A stretch of 64,000 nt of DNA, taken from the NCBI GenBank assembly GCA_028818855.1, contig JAPPMY010000259.1, positions 29,789 through 93,788 on the forward strand, written 5' to 3'. Below the pieces are notes generated by a model. That model did not search any database. It saw only the letters and a program-made list of their open reading frames with translations, and was not told the DNA's origin. Each line of letters opens with the position of its first letter. The stretch's first letter is position 1. Shown here piece after piece: positions 1 through 8,971 of the stretch. The stretch comes from Rhodospirillales bacterium (GTDB taxonomy: Bacteria; Pseudomonadota; Alphaproteobacteria; UBA828). Both the position numbers and the translations under genes were made by a program.

Positions 1-894
1 AGCAACAAGGCCGCGGTCGTCGCCTGCCACTTCCACGGCTGGGTCTACGGCGCCGACGGCGCGCTCGTGCAGGTGCCGGAGGAGGAGCGCTTCTACCCGT
101 GCTTCGACAAGGCGGAGAACGGCCTCGTCGCGATCCGCACCGAGGTCTGGGAGGGCTTCGTCTGCATCAATCTGGATCCCGCGGGCAGCCAGTCGCTGGC
201 CGACTACCTCGGCGATTACGGCGCGCACATGGCCAGATTTCCCTACGGGGAGCTCGATTTCTGCGCGAGCTACTGGACCGAGCTGGATTGCAACTGGAAG
301 GTCGCCCACGACGCCTTCGCCGAGGCCTATCACGTCCACACGGTCCACGCCGGCTCGTTCCCCAACGTGTTCTCGTCGGGCCTCGCCCACGTGAAGCTCT
401 TCGGCCTGCATCGAACGGCGGCGGTCTGCCTCAACCCGAGCGGCACGTTTCGCCCGGTCCAGCAGCGCGCGGAGGAGATCTGCGGCGGCTTCGCCGGCGC
501 CCATCACAAGGGCTCGATGCTGCCCGAGACCATCAACCCCGACGGCCGCGAGGACTTCGCCTTCGAGCTCAGCGTGATGTTCCCCAACCTGCTGCTGCAC
601 ATCGCCGAGGGGCTCTGGTTCACCCACCAGTTCTGGCCGCTGGCGCACAACAGGACGCGTTGGGAGGGCAAGTACTATATCCGCATGCCGCGCACCAACA
701 GCGAGCGCTGGGCGTGCGAGAGCGCACAGCTCCTCGCCCGCAACGCCTGGCTCGAGGACACGGGCACGATGGAGGCGACGCAGGCGGCGCTCGATTCGGG
801 CGTCAAGAAGGCGATGCACCTGCAGGACGAGGAGATCCTCGTGCGCCACGGCTACCACGCGCTGGACCGCTTCATGCGGAGCCCGCCGGCCTGA
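1..894 (+). CDS. Rieske aromatic ring-hydroxylating oxygenase alpha subunit (5' truncated)
   Basis: The gene begins upstream of the window; the visible part is about 297 codons in frame 1. The first residues hold the second half of the Rieske 2Fe-2S site (CHFHGW). The catalytic domain carries the mononuclear-iron segment NWKVAHDAFAEAYHVHTVH, with a bridging Asp and two His ligands, and a later WLEDT segment that likely gives the carboxylate ligand. It is a close paralogue of the alpha subunit at 8972-10168, aligning almost without gaps from the Rieske site to the C-terminus. A SnoaL-like gene follows 11 bp downstream. Family members insert O2 into aromatic or other ring substrates using electrons from a ferredoxin; the substrate cannot be read from sequence. 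Confidence 0.93.
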   Translation, partial: SNKAAVVACHFHGWVYGADGALVQVPEEERFYPCFDKAENGLVAIRTEVWEGFVCINLDPAGSQSLADYLGDYGAHMARFPYGELDFCASYWTELDCNWKVAHDAFAEAYHVHTVHAGSFPNVFSSGLAHVKLFGLHRTAAVCLNPSGTFRPVQQRAEEICGGFAGAHHKGSMLPETINPDGREDFAFELSVMFPNLLLHIAEGLWFTHQFWPLAHNRTRWEGKYYIRMPRTNSERWACESAQLLARNAWLEDTGTMEATQAALDSGVKKAMHLQDEEILVRHGYHALDRFMRSPPA

Positions 895-905
895 CGAGCC
901 CCGAG

Positions 906-1376
906 ATGGCCCTCACTCTCGAAGAGCGGATCACGCGGCTCGAGGACATCGAGGCGATCAAGAGCCTCATCACGACCTACGCGCGGGGCGCGGACCGCAA
1001 CAACGATCCGGCGATCCTGGCGCCGCTCTACACCGAGGACGCGGTGTGGGAGGCCGAGGGTTTTGGGCGCCATGAAGGCATCGAGGCGATCGCGCGGGAG
1101 ATGGCCGAGGTCGGCCGCGAGACGATCCTCTGGAGCCTCCACTACATGGTCTCGCCGGAGATCAGGATCGCTGACGACGGCAAGAGCGCGGAGTGTTTTT
1201 GGTATCTCTGGGAGCTTGCGAAGATGCCCGGCGAGGACGGCCAGCCCGAAGACAACGTGATCGGCGGCTGGTACGAGACCAAGCTAGTCAAGACCGATGC
1301 CGGCTGGAAGTTCCGTCACGTGACCCTGGTGCTGAAGCTGATCTGCCCCGCTCACGAACCCTGGGAGACCCGGTAG
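906..1376 (+). CDS. SnoaL-like / NTF2-fold protein
   Basis: A 156-aa protein of the SnoaL-like NTF2 fold. The N-terminus follows the family pattern: a helix with RLEDIEAIKSLI, then a DxxxLAPLYTEDAVWE strand. It starts 11 bp after the upstream oxygenase alpha subunit, so the two are probably co-transcribed. Relatives include small beta-like subunits of Rieske oxygenases, BaiE-type dehydratases and polyketide cyclases. The position favours a partner or accessory of the oxygenase (inference). A paralogue with the same N-terminal pattern lies at 45760-46227. No signal peptide or membrane segment is seen. Confidence 0.85.
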   Translation: MALTLEERITRLEDIEAIKSLITTYARGADRNNDPAILAPLYTEDAVWEAEGFGRHEGIEAIAREMAEVGRETILWSLHYMVSPEIRIADDGKSAECFWYLWELAKMPGEDGQPEDNVIGGWYETKLVKTDAGWKFRHVTLVLKLICPAHEPWETR

Positions 1377-1429
1377 ACACTTCCGGACCGACAGGTTGGG
1401 GCGACGTTCGTCACCGAGCCTGCGCGCCG

Positions 1430-2062
1430 CTACGAAGAGGCTTCCAAAATCTGGACGCGGATCGGCGTCGGCCGGCCTCCGGCTGCCGGGTTGTTGACTT
1501 GAGGGCAGTTGGAGACGATCGCAAGGACGTCGCGCTCGGCGCGCAAGTCGACGCGGTCGCCCGGCTTGGACGGGCCGTCGACGAAGGTCCGTTCCGCCAG
1601 GCGGCCTCCTTCATACACCGGCACGGCGCAGAAGAAGTTCACGTTGGGCACGATGTCCGTCCATCCCAGGCCGTGCTCCGCCAAGGCGCTCAGGAAGTTC
1701 TCGCGGCACCCTGGCACGCCCTCCACGCCGTAGAGCATGGCGTTGCTGGGGGCGCTGCAGCAACCGGCGATGGTGTCGTGATGGCCGCAGGTGTCGGCCA
1801 CGATGGTGAAGAGCGCCCGTCCCCTGTCCGAGTAGAGCGCATGGCCCTCGGTCAGGCGAAGCGTGCCGCTTTTCTTGATGGTGTTCGGCGCGTTGTAGCG
1901 CTCGCGCGGGTCAGCCGCGTCGTAGCACAGGAAGTCGACGCCCTGCTCGCCCTCCAGGTCGACCATGCGCAGCACCTGTCCCCGCCGCAGGCGGGCCGAC
2001 CACGGAGCGCCCGGCGGCACGATCTCGTCCTGGACAACAGGTCGCGCACTCTCTTCGTTCAT
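1430..2062 (-). CDS. DUF1989 (urea carboxylase-associated family) protein
   Basis: About 210 aa. The ATG at 2062 is preferred over an adjacent in-frame GTG at 2065 because GGAGGG sits at better spacing. Family features are a Cys/His-rich middle (DTCGHHDT, GCCSAP), then GCRENF and NVNFFCAVPVYEGG. DUF1989 proteins occur next to urea carboxylase or as paired carboxyguanidine deiminase subunits. Here there is only one copy and no urea carboxylase or allophanate hydrolase nearby, so its substrate is open. It converges with the SnoaL gene and is divergent from the luciferase-like gene at 2205. Confidence 0.85.
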   Translation of the reverse strand: MNEESARPVVQDEIVPPGAPWSARLRRGQVLRMVDLEGEQGVDFLCYDAADPRERYNAPNTIKKSGTLRLTEGHALYSDRGRALFTIVADTCGHHDTIAGCCSAPSNAMLYGVEGVPGCRENFLSALAEHGLGWTDIVPNVNFFCAVPVYEGGRLAERTFVDGPSKPGDRVDLRAERDVLAIVSNCPQVNNPAAGGRPTPIRVQILEASS

Positions 2063-2204
2063 CACCGTGCCCTCCGCTCTGATCCGTCGCCTACCCTAAC
2101 CCATTTGGGGCGCATCGCGTTCCGGCCGGCGTCCGTTTCGGGAAACGCGACGCCTGACTATCATGCGGCTGACGAATTGATTCGCGCAGCCTGGGGAGGG
2201 CGTG

Positions 2205-3164
2205 ATGGACCTCGGAATGACCATTCCCAATTACGGGCCTCTTGCCCGACGCGACGCCATCACCGCGATCGCGCGCCAGGCGGAGGACCTCGGTTTCGGC
2301 ATCATGGCGATCGCCGATCACATCGTCATTCCGAAGACCTGGAACTCCTTCTATCCCTATTCGCCGACCGGGCGGGTCGACACGTTCGACGGCGGCGACA
2401 CGCTGGAACCGCTGGCGCTGATGGCGGCGCTCGCACTCGCGACGCAGAAGGCGCAGCTGCTCACCGCCGTGCTGGTGGTGCCCTATCGCCCGCCCATCCT
2501 GACCGCCAAGCAGCTCGCGACGATCGACGTCCTCTCCGGCGGGCGGGTCACGGTCGGCTGCGGGACCGGCTGGATGCGCGAGGAGTTCGAGGCGGTCGGT
2601 GCTCCGCCCTATGAAGCGCGCGGCCAGGTGACCGACGAGTACATCGAGGCCTTCCGGGCGATGTGGACGAGCGACGAGCCGACCTACGAGGGAGAGTACG
2701 CCCGCGTTGCGGACATCTATTTCCGTCCCCAGCCTGTCCGCCAGCCGCACCCGCCGATCTGGATCGGCGGCGACAGCATGCCCGCGCTGCGCCGGACGGC
2801 ACGCCTCGGAGACGGCTGGTTGCCGGTCGGCATCGCGCCGAAGCGCCCGCTCAACACGGTCGCCAGCTACCGGGACGCAGCGAAGACCCTCGCCGACCTC
2901 GCCCACGATGCCGGTCGCGACCCGGCAGAGATCGCGCTCAACTTCTGGGCCGTCTGGTACGACGAGAGCAAGCGGGTCACGCTCGATGACGGCAGCCGCC
3001 ACATTTTTACCGGCGAGTCCCAGGAGATCGCCGCCGACATCAACGCGCTGGCCGAAATCGGCGTCAGCACCGTCCTCTTCAACTTCGTCCGGAGCACCCT
3101 CGACGAGACGCTCGAGAGCACCGAGCGCTTCGCCCGCGACGTGATGCCGCTGGTCAGCGCATAA
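2205..3164 (+). CDS. Luciferase-like (LLM class) flavin/F420-dependent oxidoreductase
   Basis: A 319-aa TIM-barrel protein. An in-frame GTG (2202) directly precedes the ATG; GGGGAGGG at 2193-2200 suits the ATG better. Hallmarks are an early GLAR..AIA.QAEDLGFG helix, the VxPYRPPILTAKQLATIDVLSGGRVTVGCGTGW segment read in parts around residues 85-125, and PPIWIGG near residue 185. The family oxidises substrates or inserts oxygen using reduced FMN or F420, and cofactor choice cannot be decided by eye. It lies between the Rieske/SnoaL pair and the peptide-type ABC importer and converges on the latter, so it may act on the imported compound (inference). Confidence 0.9.
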   Translation: MDLGMTIPNYGPLARRDAITAIARQAEDLGFGIMAIADHIVIPKTWNSFYPYSPTGRVDTFDGGDTLEPLALMAALALATQKAQLLTAVLVVPYRPPILTAKQLATIDVLSGGRVTVGCGTGWMREEFEAVGAPPYEARGQVTDEYIEAFRAMWTSDEPTYEGEYARVADIYFRPQPVRQPHPPIWIGGDSMPALRRTARLGDGWLPVGIAPKRPLNTVASYRDAAKTLADLAHDAGRDPAEIALNFWAVWYDESKRVTLDDGSRHIFTGESQEIAADINALAEIGVSTVLFNFVRSTLDETLESTERFARDVMPLVSA

Positions 3165-3292
3165 AGCACATGGTCTGGAGCGGGCTGCCGGGGCCGGGCA
3201 GGCGGCTTGAGGTGACTTGACCGGCGCGTCAGGCTTTCGCGGGCGCGAACGTGCGGTAGTTCAGCCCCCGGCCGCGCCCGCCGGCGGGCTCT

Positions 3293-5155
3293 TCATTCGG
3301 GCAAGGCCTCGTCAACGCCGGGCGGCCACGGCATGGCAGGGTCGTCGGGCGGGACGGCGGCGAGCAGCGCCCGTGTATAGGGGTGCTTCGGGGCCTCGAA
3401 GACCGCGTCGGTGGAGCCGCTCTCGACGACGCGGCCGGCCTGCATCACGAGCACGCGGGAGCACACGTAGCGCACGACGGAGAGATCGTGCGAGATCAGC
3501 AGCAGCGAGATGGAAAGCTCCTCGCGCAGCCGCAGCAGCAGATTCAGGATCTGCGCCTGCACCGAGACGTCGAGCCCGGAGACGATCTCGTCCGCCACGA
3601 GCAGCCTGGGTGCCACGCAGAGCGCCCGGCCGATGTTCACGCGCTGGCGCTGGCCGCCGGAGAGCTGCGACGGATAGCGGCGCGCGCTCTCGGCCGCCAT
3701 GCCGATCTCGCGCAGGAGGTGGGCAGCGCGGGCGCCGCGTTCGCTGATCCGGTGCCGGCGGCGGTCCGCCTCCATCGCCTGGGTGAGCAGGGTCAGCACG
3801 GTGCGGCGCGGGTTGAGCGCCGACTGCGGATCCTGGAAGACCATCTGTAGGGTCTCCAGCCGCTCGCGCCGGCTCGCCTCGTCCCGCGCCGAGGATTCGT
3901 GCCCTCGCACCAGGAGGCGCCCATCCGTCGGGTGGTCGAGGCCCGCGATCATGCGCGCGACCGTCGTCTTTCCGCTGCCGCTCTCGCCGACGATGCCGAC
4001 GAACTCGCCGGGCCTGACCGTGAGGTCCACCTCGCGCACGGCATCGACCACGTGCGGGGCGCCCAGCCAGGTCGCCCGCGTGGTGAAGCGCCGCGAGACG
4101 CTCTCCAGCGCGACGAGGGCTTCGCTCTCGCCATGCGCGGCCAGGGGCGCCGGCGGCGCGGTCTCGGCCGCCGCCTCGTCCGTGCCGGCCGCGCAGGCCT
4201 CGACGCAGCGCACGTGGTGGTCAGGCGTCAGCGCGACCAGGGCCGGCACGCTCCGTTCGCACGCTTCGGCGCGCACCGGGCAGCGCGGCGCGAAGCGGCA
4301 ACCGGGCAATCGCCCGAACTCCGCGAGGCCCGGCATGTGGTCGGGGAGCGTCGGCAGCCGGCGCCGCGGGCCGGTCAGGTTGGGGTTGGCCCGCTGCAGG
4401 CTGCGCGTGTAGGGGTGCTTCGGCTCGACCAGCAGGGTCTTGGCCTCGCCCTGCTCGACGATGTCGCCGGCATACATCACGAGAACCCTGTCGCAGACGT
4501 GGGCCGCGAGGCGCAGGTCGTGCGTTATCAGCACGACCGCGGTTCGATGCAGCGCCTGCATCTCCTTGATCAGCGCCATGATGCGGGCCTGGGTGATGAC
4601 ATCGAGCGCGGTCGTGGGCTCGTCGGCGACGACGAGCGCGGGATCGCCGGCGAAGGCCATCGCGATCAGCACTCGCTGGCACATGCCGCCAGACAGCTCG
4701 TGCGGATACTTGGCGAGCAGCTTGCCGGGCTCGGGCAGGTGCACCGCCGACAGCAGCTCGATCGCCTGCCGCCGCCGGGCCGCGCGGCCTCCGACGCCGA
4801 GCCGCCTGAGATGCTCGTCGAACTGGCTCGCGATGGAGAGCACGGGGTTGAGCGCGGTCATCGGCTCCTGGGGCACGAAGGCGATACGCTTGCCGAGCAG
4901 CGCGCGGCGCCGGTGCGCGCCGAGCCGTACCAGGTCCTCTCCCTCGAACAGCAGCGTGCCGGCGCTGACGGCGAAACCCGGCGGGAGGAGCTGCGAGCAG
5001 AGCCGTCCGATCATGGACTTGCCCGCCCCCGACTCGCCCACCAGGCCGAGCGTCTCGCCACGCTCCAGCGTGAACGAGATGTCGCGCAGAACGTCGACCG
5101 TGACCTCGCCGAGCCGCGCGGTCAGCGTGATGCCGCTTGCTTCGAGCAGGCTCAT
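3293..5155 (-). CDS. Peptide/opine-type ABC importer ATPase, two fused NBDs (DppD-DppF type)
   Basis: The protein is 620 aa with two complete nucleotide-binding domains. The first has Walker A GESGAGKS, signature LSGGMCQR and Walker B VVADEPTTALD. The second has GESGSGKTT, LSGGQRQR and LVADEIVSGLD. Between them is the oligopeptide-transporter C-terminal motif with clustered cysteines (CRFAPRCPVRAEAC). The ATG overlaps the upstream permease stop by 4 bp (ATGA), indicating translational coupling. It powers the DppB/DppC-like channel at 5152-7049. Fused ATPases of this type are common in proteobacterial nickel/peptide/opine uptake systems. Confidence 0.95.
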   Translation of the reverse strand: MSLLEASGITLTARLGEVTVDVLRDISFTLERGETLGLVGESGAGKSMIGRLCSQLLPPGFAVSAGTLLFEGEDLVRLGAHRRRALLGKRIAFVPQEPMTALNPVLSIASQFDEHLRRLGVGGRAARRRQAIELLSAVHLPEPGKLLAKYPHELSGGMCQRVLIAMAFAGDPALVVADEPTTALDVITQARIMALIKEMQALHRTAVVLITHDLRLAAHVCDRVLVMYAGDIVEQGEAKTLLVEPKHPYTRSLQRANPNLTGPRRRLPTLPDHMPGLAEFGRLPGCRFAPRCPVRAEACERSVPALVALTPDHHVRCVEACAAGTDEAAAETAPPAPLAAHGESEALVALESVSRRFTTRATWLGAPHVVDAVREVDLTVRPGEFVGIVGESGSGKTTVARMIAGLDHPTDGRLLVRGHESSARDEASRRERLETLQMVFQDPQSALNPRRTVLTLLTQAMEADRRRHRISERGARAAHLLREIGMAAESARRYPSQLSGGQRQRVNIGRALCVAPRLLVADEIVSGLDVSVQAQILNLLLRLREELSISLLLISHDLSVVRYVCSRVLVMQAGRVVESGSTDAVFEAPKHPYTRALLAAVPPDDPAMPWPPGVDEALPE

Positions 5156-6036
5156 GCCTCGGTATGCCGCGCCTGGCGCAGCTTCGGATCGAGCGTCCGC
5201 CGCAGCCCGTCGCCGAGGAGGTTGAAGCCGAGCACGGTGATGAGGACGGCGAGGATCGGGAAGATCAGCGACCACACCGCCTGGTACATGTACTGGCGCG
5301 AGTCCGCGATCATCATGCCCCAGGCCGGCACGTCGGATTCGACGCTCAGCCCGACGAAGCTGAGGATGGCCTCCACGATCACCGCGATGCCCATCTCCAG
5401 GCTCATCAGCGTGATGATCAGGGGCAGCACGGACGGCAGCACCTCGCGGAAGAGCGTGCGCGGATGGCTGAAGCCGAGCAGCCGGGCCGCCGGAATGTAG
5501 TCGCGCCGGCGCACCACGAGCACCTCCGCCCGCACGACGCGGCAGAACCGGGTCCAGTCGACCAGGATGATCGCGAGGATCACGTTGTCGACGCCGACCC
5601 CCAGCCCCACCATCAGGATCAGCGAGAGGATCACCGGCGGAAAGGACATCCAGAGGTCGACCAGGCGGGTGATGAGCCAGTCTATCCAGCCGCCGAAATA
5701 GCCCGCGACGTGGGCGAGCGTGACGCCGAGCACCATCGCGCCGAGCGAGGCGAGCACGGCCACCACCATCGCGACGCGCGCGCCGTAGATCAGGTGGGAG
5801 AGGATGTCGCGGCCGAGGCTGTCGGTGCCGAGGGGATAGAGGGGGTCGCCCATCGCGTCCCAGGCGGGGGGGAGCAGGTTGCCGAAGAGATCCTGATCGG
5901 CAGGATCGTGCGGCGCGATCCAGGGCGCGAAGATGGCAACGACCGCAACGAACAGCACGATCAGTCCGCCGACCACGACACGGCCGGAGCGCAACGGCGC
6001 GGGCAGCCGACGGAGCCTTGCGCCAAGCCCCCTCAC
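5152..6036 (-). CDS. ABC importer permease, DppC type
   Basis: A 294-aa inner-membrane protein with an N-terminal membrane segment, an acidic periplasmic loop (APWIAPHDPADQD...GTDSLGRDI) typical of DppC/OppC, and a binding-protein-dependent transport domain containing the EAA-like loop (ARLLGFSHPRTLFREVLPS). The start is a GTG whose GTGA overlaps the stop of the upstream DppB-type gene, and its own stop overlaps the ATPase start. The order dppB-dppC-dppDF is therefore a tightly coupled operon. It pairs with the divergent binding protein at 7326. Confidence 0.95.
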   Translation of the reverse strand: MRGLGARLRRLPAPLRSGRVVVGGLIVLFVAVVAIFAPWIAPHDPADQDLFGNLLPPAWDAMGDPLYPLGTDSLGRDILSHLIYGARVAMVVAVLASLGAMVLGVTLAHVAGYFGGWIDWLITRLVDLWMSFPPVILSLILMVGLGVGVDNVILAIILVDWTRFCRVVRAEVLVVRRRDYIPAARLLGFSHPRTLFREVLPSVLPLIITLMSLEMGIAVIVEAILSFVGLSVESDVPAWGMMIADSRQYMYQAVWSLIFPILAVLITVLGFNLLGDGLRRTLDPKLRQARHTEA

Positions 6037-7049
6037 GCCGCCCTCAGCTTGGGGTTGAGGATCACGTAGCTCACGTCGACGACCAGGTTCGTCACCAGAA
6101 CGGCGATGCAATAGGTCAGCGCAACGCCCTGAATGACCGGAAAGTCCGTGTTGCGGATCGCCTTGACCATGAGGTTCCCGATTCCGGGATAGGCGAAGAT
6201 GATCTCGACTAGGAGCGTGCCGCCGAAGAGAAAGCCGAACTGCACGCCGACCAGGGTGAGCGTCGGCAGCACCGCGTTCTTGAGCGCGTGACGCAGCAGG
6301 ATGCGGCCTTCGCCCACGCCGCGCAGCCGCGCGAGCTGGATGTAGTCCTCGTTGATCACATCCATCAGGCTCGAGCGGAGCACCCGCATGATCAGCGGCG
6401 AGAACGCAAGCGCGAGGGCGAGGCCCGGCAGGAGGATGTGCTCGAGCGCGCTCAGGAAGAGATCTCCCTGGGCCGTGATGATGGCGTCGATGAAGACGAA
6501 TCCGGTGATGTCCGGCAGCGCGAAGCCCGGCGCCACGCGGCCGGAGAAGGGCAGAACGGCCCAGCCGACGCCGAAGGCGAGGATCAGGAACAGTGCCCAC
6601 AGGAAGTCCGGGATCGACAGCATGGCGATGCTGGTGAGGTCGGCCGCAGCCTCGCGCCGGGTGCCCCGCAGGCGGAACATGACGAGGCCGCCGCCGAAGC
6701 CGATGATGAGCGAGAGCACGAGCGCGAAGAGCGCAAGCTCGATGGTCGCCGGCAGGGTCTCGCCGATCAGGTTCATCACCGTGTCGCGCAGTCCGATGCC
6801 GTGCCCGAGGTCGCCCTGCACCGCGCGCTCGAGCCAGACCACGTATTGTTCGACGATGCCGCCGTCGAGCCCGTGATAGGCCCGCAGCTCGGCCACGTCC
6901 GCCGGCGTCGCGTTGGGCGGGATCACCAGCGCCAGCGGATCGGCGGGGAGGAGCCGGAGGATCACGAAGACCATCACCGAGACGATCAGGAGCATCGGCA
7001 CCAGAACCGCGAGGCGGCGGACCAGGATGCCGAGGATCAGCCGCAGCAC
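6033..7049 (-). CDS. ABC importer permease, DppB type
   Basis: A 338-aa inner-membrane protein with six predicted hydrophobic segments. The N-terminal helix (RRLAVLVPMLLIVSVMVF) and the following periplasmic loop (PADPLAL...GLD) are characteristic of DppB/OppB. The cytoplasmic EAA loop reads RLRGVGEGRILLRHALKNAVLP, and FAYPGIG follows near the C-terminus. It is first in the leftward operon, separated by 276 bp from the divergently transcribed binding-protein gene. Confidence 0.95.
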   Translation of the reverse strand: MLRLILGILVRRLAVLVPMLLIVSVMVFVILRLLPADPLALVIPPNATPADVAELRAYHGLDGGIVEQYVVWLERAVQGDLGHGIGLRDTVMNLIGETLPATIELALFALVLSLIIGFGGGLVMFRLRGTRREAAADLTSIAMLSIPDFLWALFLILAFGVGWAVLPFSGRVAPGFALPDITGFVFIDAIITAQGDLFLSALEHILLPGLALALAFSPLIMRVLRSSLMDVINEDYIQLARLRGVGEGRILLRHALKNAVLPTLTLVGVQFGFLFGGTLLVEIIFAYPGIGNLMVKAIRNTDFPVIQGVALTYCIAVLVTNLVVDVSYVILNPKLRAA

Positions 7050-7325
7050 GCGTCGGGCTCTGGAGGAATTGCGGACACCGGGGCGGGCGCCGTAAGTCGC
7101 GGCCCCATCCTCTCCGGCTGTCGCAGGATCACGTCGGTCATCACCGCCGCGGAGGGTATCGCGCCCGGACGAGGTGCGGAAATCCCTAAAGGAGCGGAGC
7201 GTTCAGGACCGGCACCGGCGGCCAAGGTGGTCGCGCAACGCTACGGCGTGTGGTTTAGTACCGAAGGGATCGAACCGGCGTCTGCAGGCTCAGCGGGCGG
7301 TGGACGCGAGAGAGGGAGTAGAAAC
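7050..7325. promoter_or_regulatory. Divergent intergenic region between permease operon and binding-protein gene
   Basis: This 276-bp gap separates leftward dppB-type and rightward binding-protein genes, so both promoters should lie here. AGAGGGAG at 7311-7318 is the ribosome binding site for the binding protein. I see no strong sigma-70 hexamer pair, palindrome or riboswitch fold by eye. A shared regulator site would be expected here, but none can be pointed out. Confidence 0.4.
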
Positions 7326-8852
7326 ATGAATGCGCTGAAACGCCTTGCGGGCTGCGCGGCCGCAGCGGCCGCCGTTGGCCTGCTCGCGCTCGGCCTCGCC
7401 CAACCGGCTCAGGCCGACGACAAGGAACTCGTGATCGCCTATCACGCGGACCTTCCGAGCTGGGACCCCAGCCTCAACTTCCCGGAGGGCCAGGCGATCT
7501 TCAAGACGGTGTTCGACGCGCCGCTCATGCAGGAGCGCTCGCTCAAGATCATCCCGCACGCGATCTCGGCGTGGGAGTACGTCGGCGGCGATCCGCTGAC
7601 CCTGCGGCTGAACTTCCGCGACGACATCACCTTCCACAATGGCGACAAGCTGACCGCCGAGGACTTCAAGTTCAGCTTCCAGGAGCGCGTCGCCAGCGAG
7701 ACGCTCGACTTCGGCGGCATCTGGGCCGGCTACATCAAGGATATTGAGATCGTCTCGCCGACCGAGGCAATCGTGCATTTCAACGCGCCGATGCCGACCG
7801 CCCTCGAATGGTGGGCCTTCCTCGGCAGCTACATCCTGCCGAAGAAGTACTACATGGAGGTCGGGCGCGACGGGTTCCTGAAGAACCCGGTGGGCTCGGG
7901 CCCCTACAGGTTCGTGGACTATCAGCGCGGCTCGCGCATCGTGCTGGAGGCGTATGACGGCTACTGGGGCGGCGCGCCGGCGATCAAGCGCGTCACGTAC
8001 GAGATCCTGCCCGATGCGCCGGCTCGCGTGGCCGCCGTGCAGTCCGGCCGGGCCGACGTCGCCACCAACATCCCGATCCGCGAGGCGCTCCGGCTCGACG
8101 GAGAGGAAGGGCTGACCGGCAAGGCCTTCCCCGTCACCCGGGTCTTCTACCTGCAGATCGCGAACAAGAACGAGATGAACAACGCCGACATCCGTGCGGC
8201 CATGCACCACGCGATCGACAAGAAGGCCATCTCGGAGCGGCTCTACAGCGGCAAGACACCGCCGCTTGCGCTCACCGTGCCGCAGTACTCGCCGGGTCAC
8301 GTCGAGGACTACTGGTTCCCCTACGACCCCGACAAGGCGATCGAGCTGCTCGCCAAGCACGGCTACGGACCGGACAACCCGGTCACGTTCCAGTTCATGA
8401 CCTCCAACGGCGCCTTTGCCAACGACTTCGAGATGGCGCGCGCCATCTCCGGCATGTGGAAGCGGGTCGGCATCGACGCGCCGCCCGAGGTGATCGAGCT
8501 ATCGAAGTACTACGAGCTCAACAACACCGAGAGCCAGCCCGAGGTGTTCCTCTACAGCTGGGACAACTCGACCGGCGATCCGGAGATCTTCACCGGCTAC
8601 ATGTTCCACGGCGATTTCCCGTTCGGCTCGTGGCGCGAAGAGAAGATCACAGCCTGGCTGCGCGACCTCTTCACGATGGCCGACTACGACAAGCGGATCC
8701 AGCAGTACAAGGAGCTGAACGTCCACGTGTCGGAGGAGTCCAAGGCCATCCCGCTGGTGCAGTCGGCCATGTCGGTCGCGCACAAGGACGACGTGGTGTT
8801 CGATCCCTTCCCGCAAGGCTGGGTGATGCCGTACTTCATGGACCGCATGTAG
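7326..8852 (+). CDS. Periplasmic solute-binding protein, family 5 (peptide/opine/nickel type)
   Basis: The preprotein is 508 aa. A Sec signal peptide (MNALKRLAG, a long Ala/Leu core, then QPAQA before DDKE) suggests cleavage near residue 30. The SBP_bac_5 domain fills the mature protein, including the conserved DITFHNGDKLTAEDFKFSF and GSGPYRFVDYQRGSRIVLE segments. It is the ligand-capturing component for the divergent DppBC-DF importer. It also heads the rightward run of Rieske oxygenase and catechol-dioxygenase genes (119 bp to the next start). That context suggests it binds the compound that run degrades, or a conjugate of it (inference). Confidence 0.94.
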   Translation: MNALKRLAGCAAAAAAVGLLALGLAQPAQADDKELVIAYHADLPSWDPSLNFPEGQAIFKTVFDAPLMQERSLKIIPHAISAWEYVGGDPLTLRLNFRDDITFHNGDKLTAEDFKFSFQERVASETLDFGGIWAGYIKDIEIVSPTEAIVHFNAPMPTALEWWAFLGSYILPKKYYMEVGRDGFLKNPVGSGPYRFVDYQRGSRIVLEAYDGYWGGAPAIKRVTYEILPDAPARVAAVQSGRADVATNIPIREALRLDGEEGLTGKAFPVTRVFYLQIANKNEMNNADIRAAMHHAIDKKAISERLYSGKTPPLALTVPQYSPGHVEDYWFPYDPDKAIELLAKHGYGPDNPVTFQFMTSNGAFANDFEMARAISGMWKRVGIDAPPEVIELSKYYELNNTESQPEVFLYSWDNSTGDPEIFTGYMFHGDFPFGSWREEKITAWLRDLFTMADYDKRIQQYKELNVHVSEESKAIPLVQSAMSVAHKDDVVFDPFPQGWVMPYFMDRM

Positions 8853-8971
8853 CGCCGGGGGATCGGCCGACGGAGACCGGCCGGCGCGCGAGCCGGCCGG
8901 CTTCCGCCGGCGCCGATCCGAGGGCGGCACGATACCGAACACCGGCACAACGGCAGAGACGGGGTGAGCGC

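Noticed and set aside
3165..3292. Short gap between convergent luciferase-like and ABC ATPase genes checked for a small gene or RNA.
   Set aside because: Only GC-rich sequence with no convincing start, hairpin or conserved pattern was seen.
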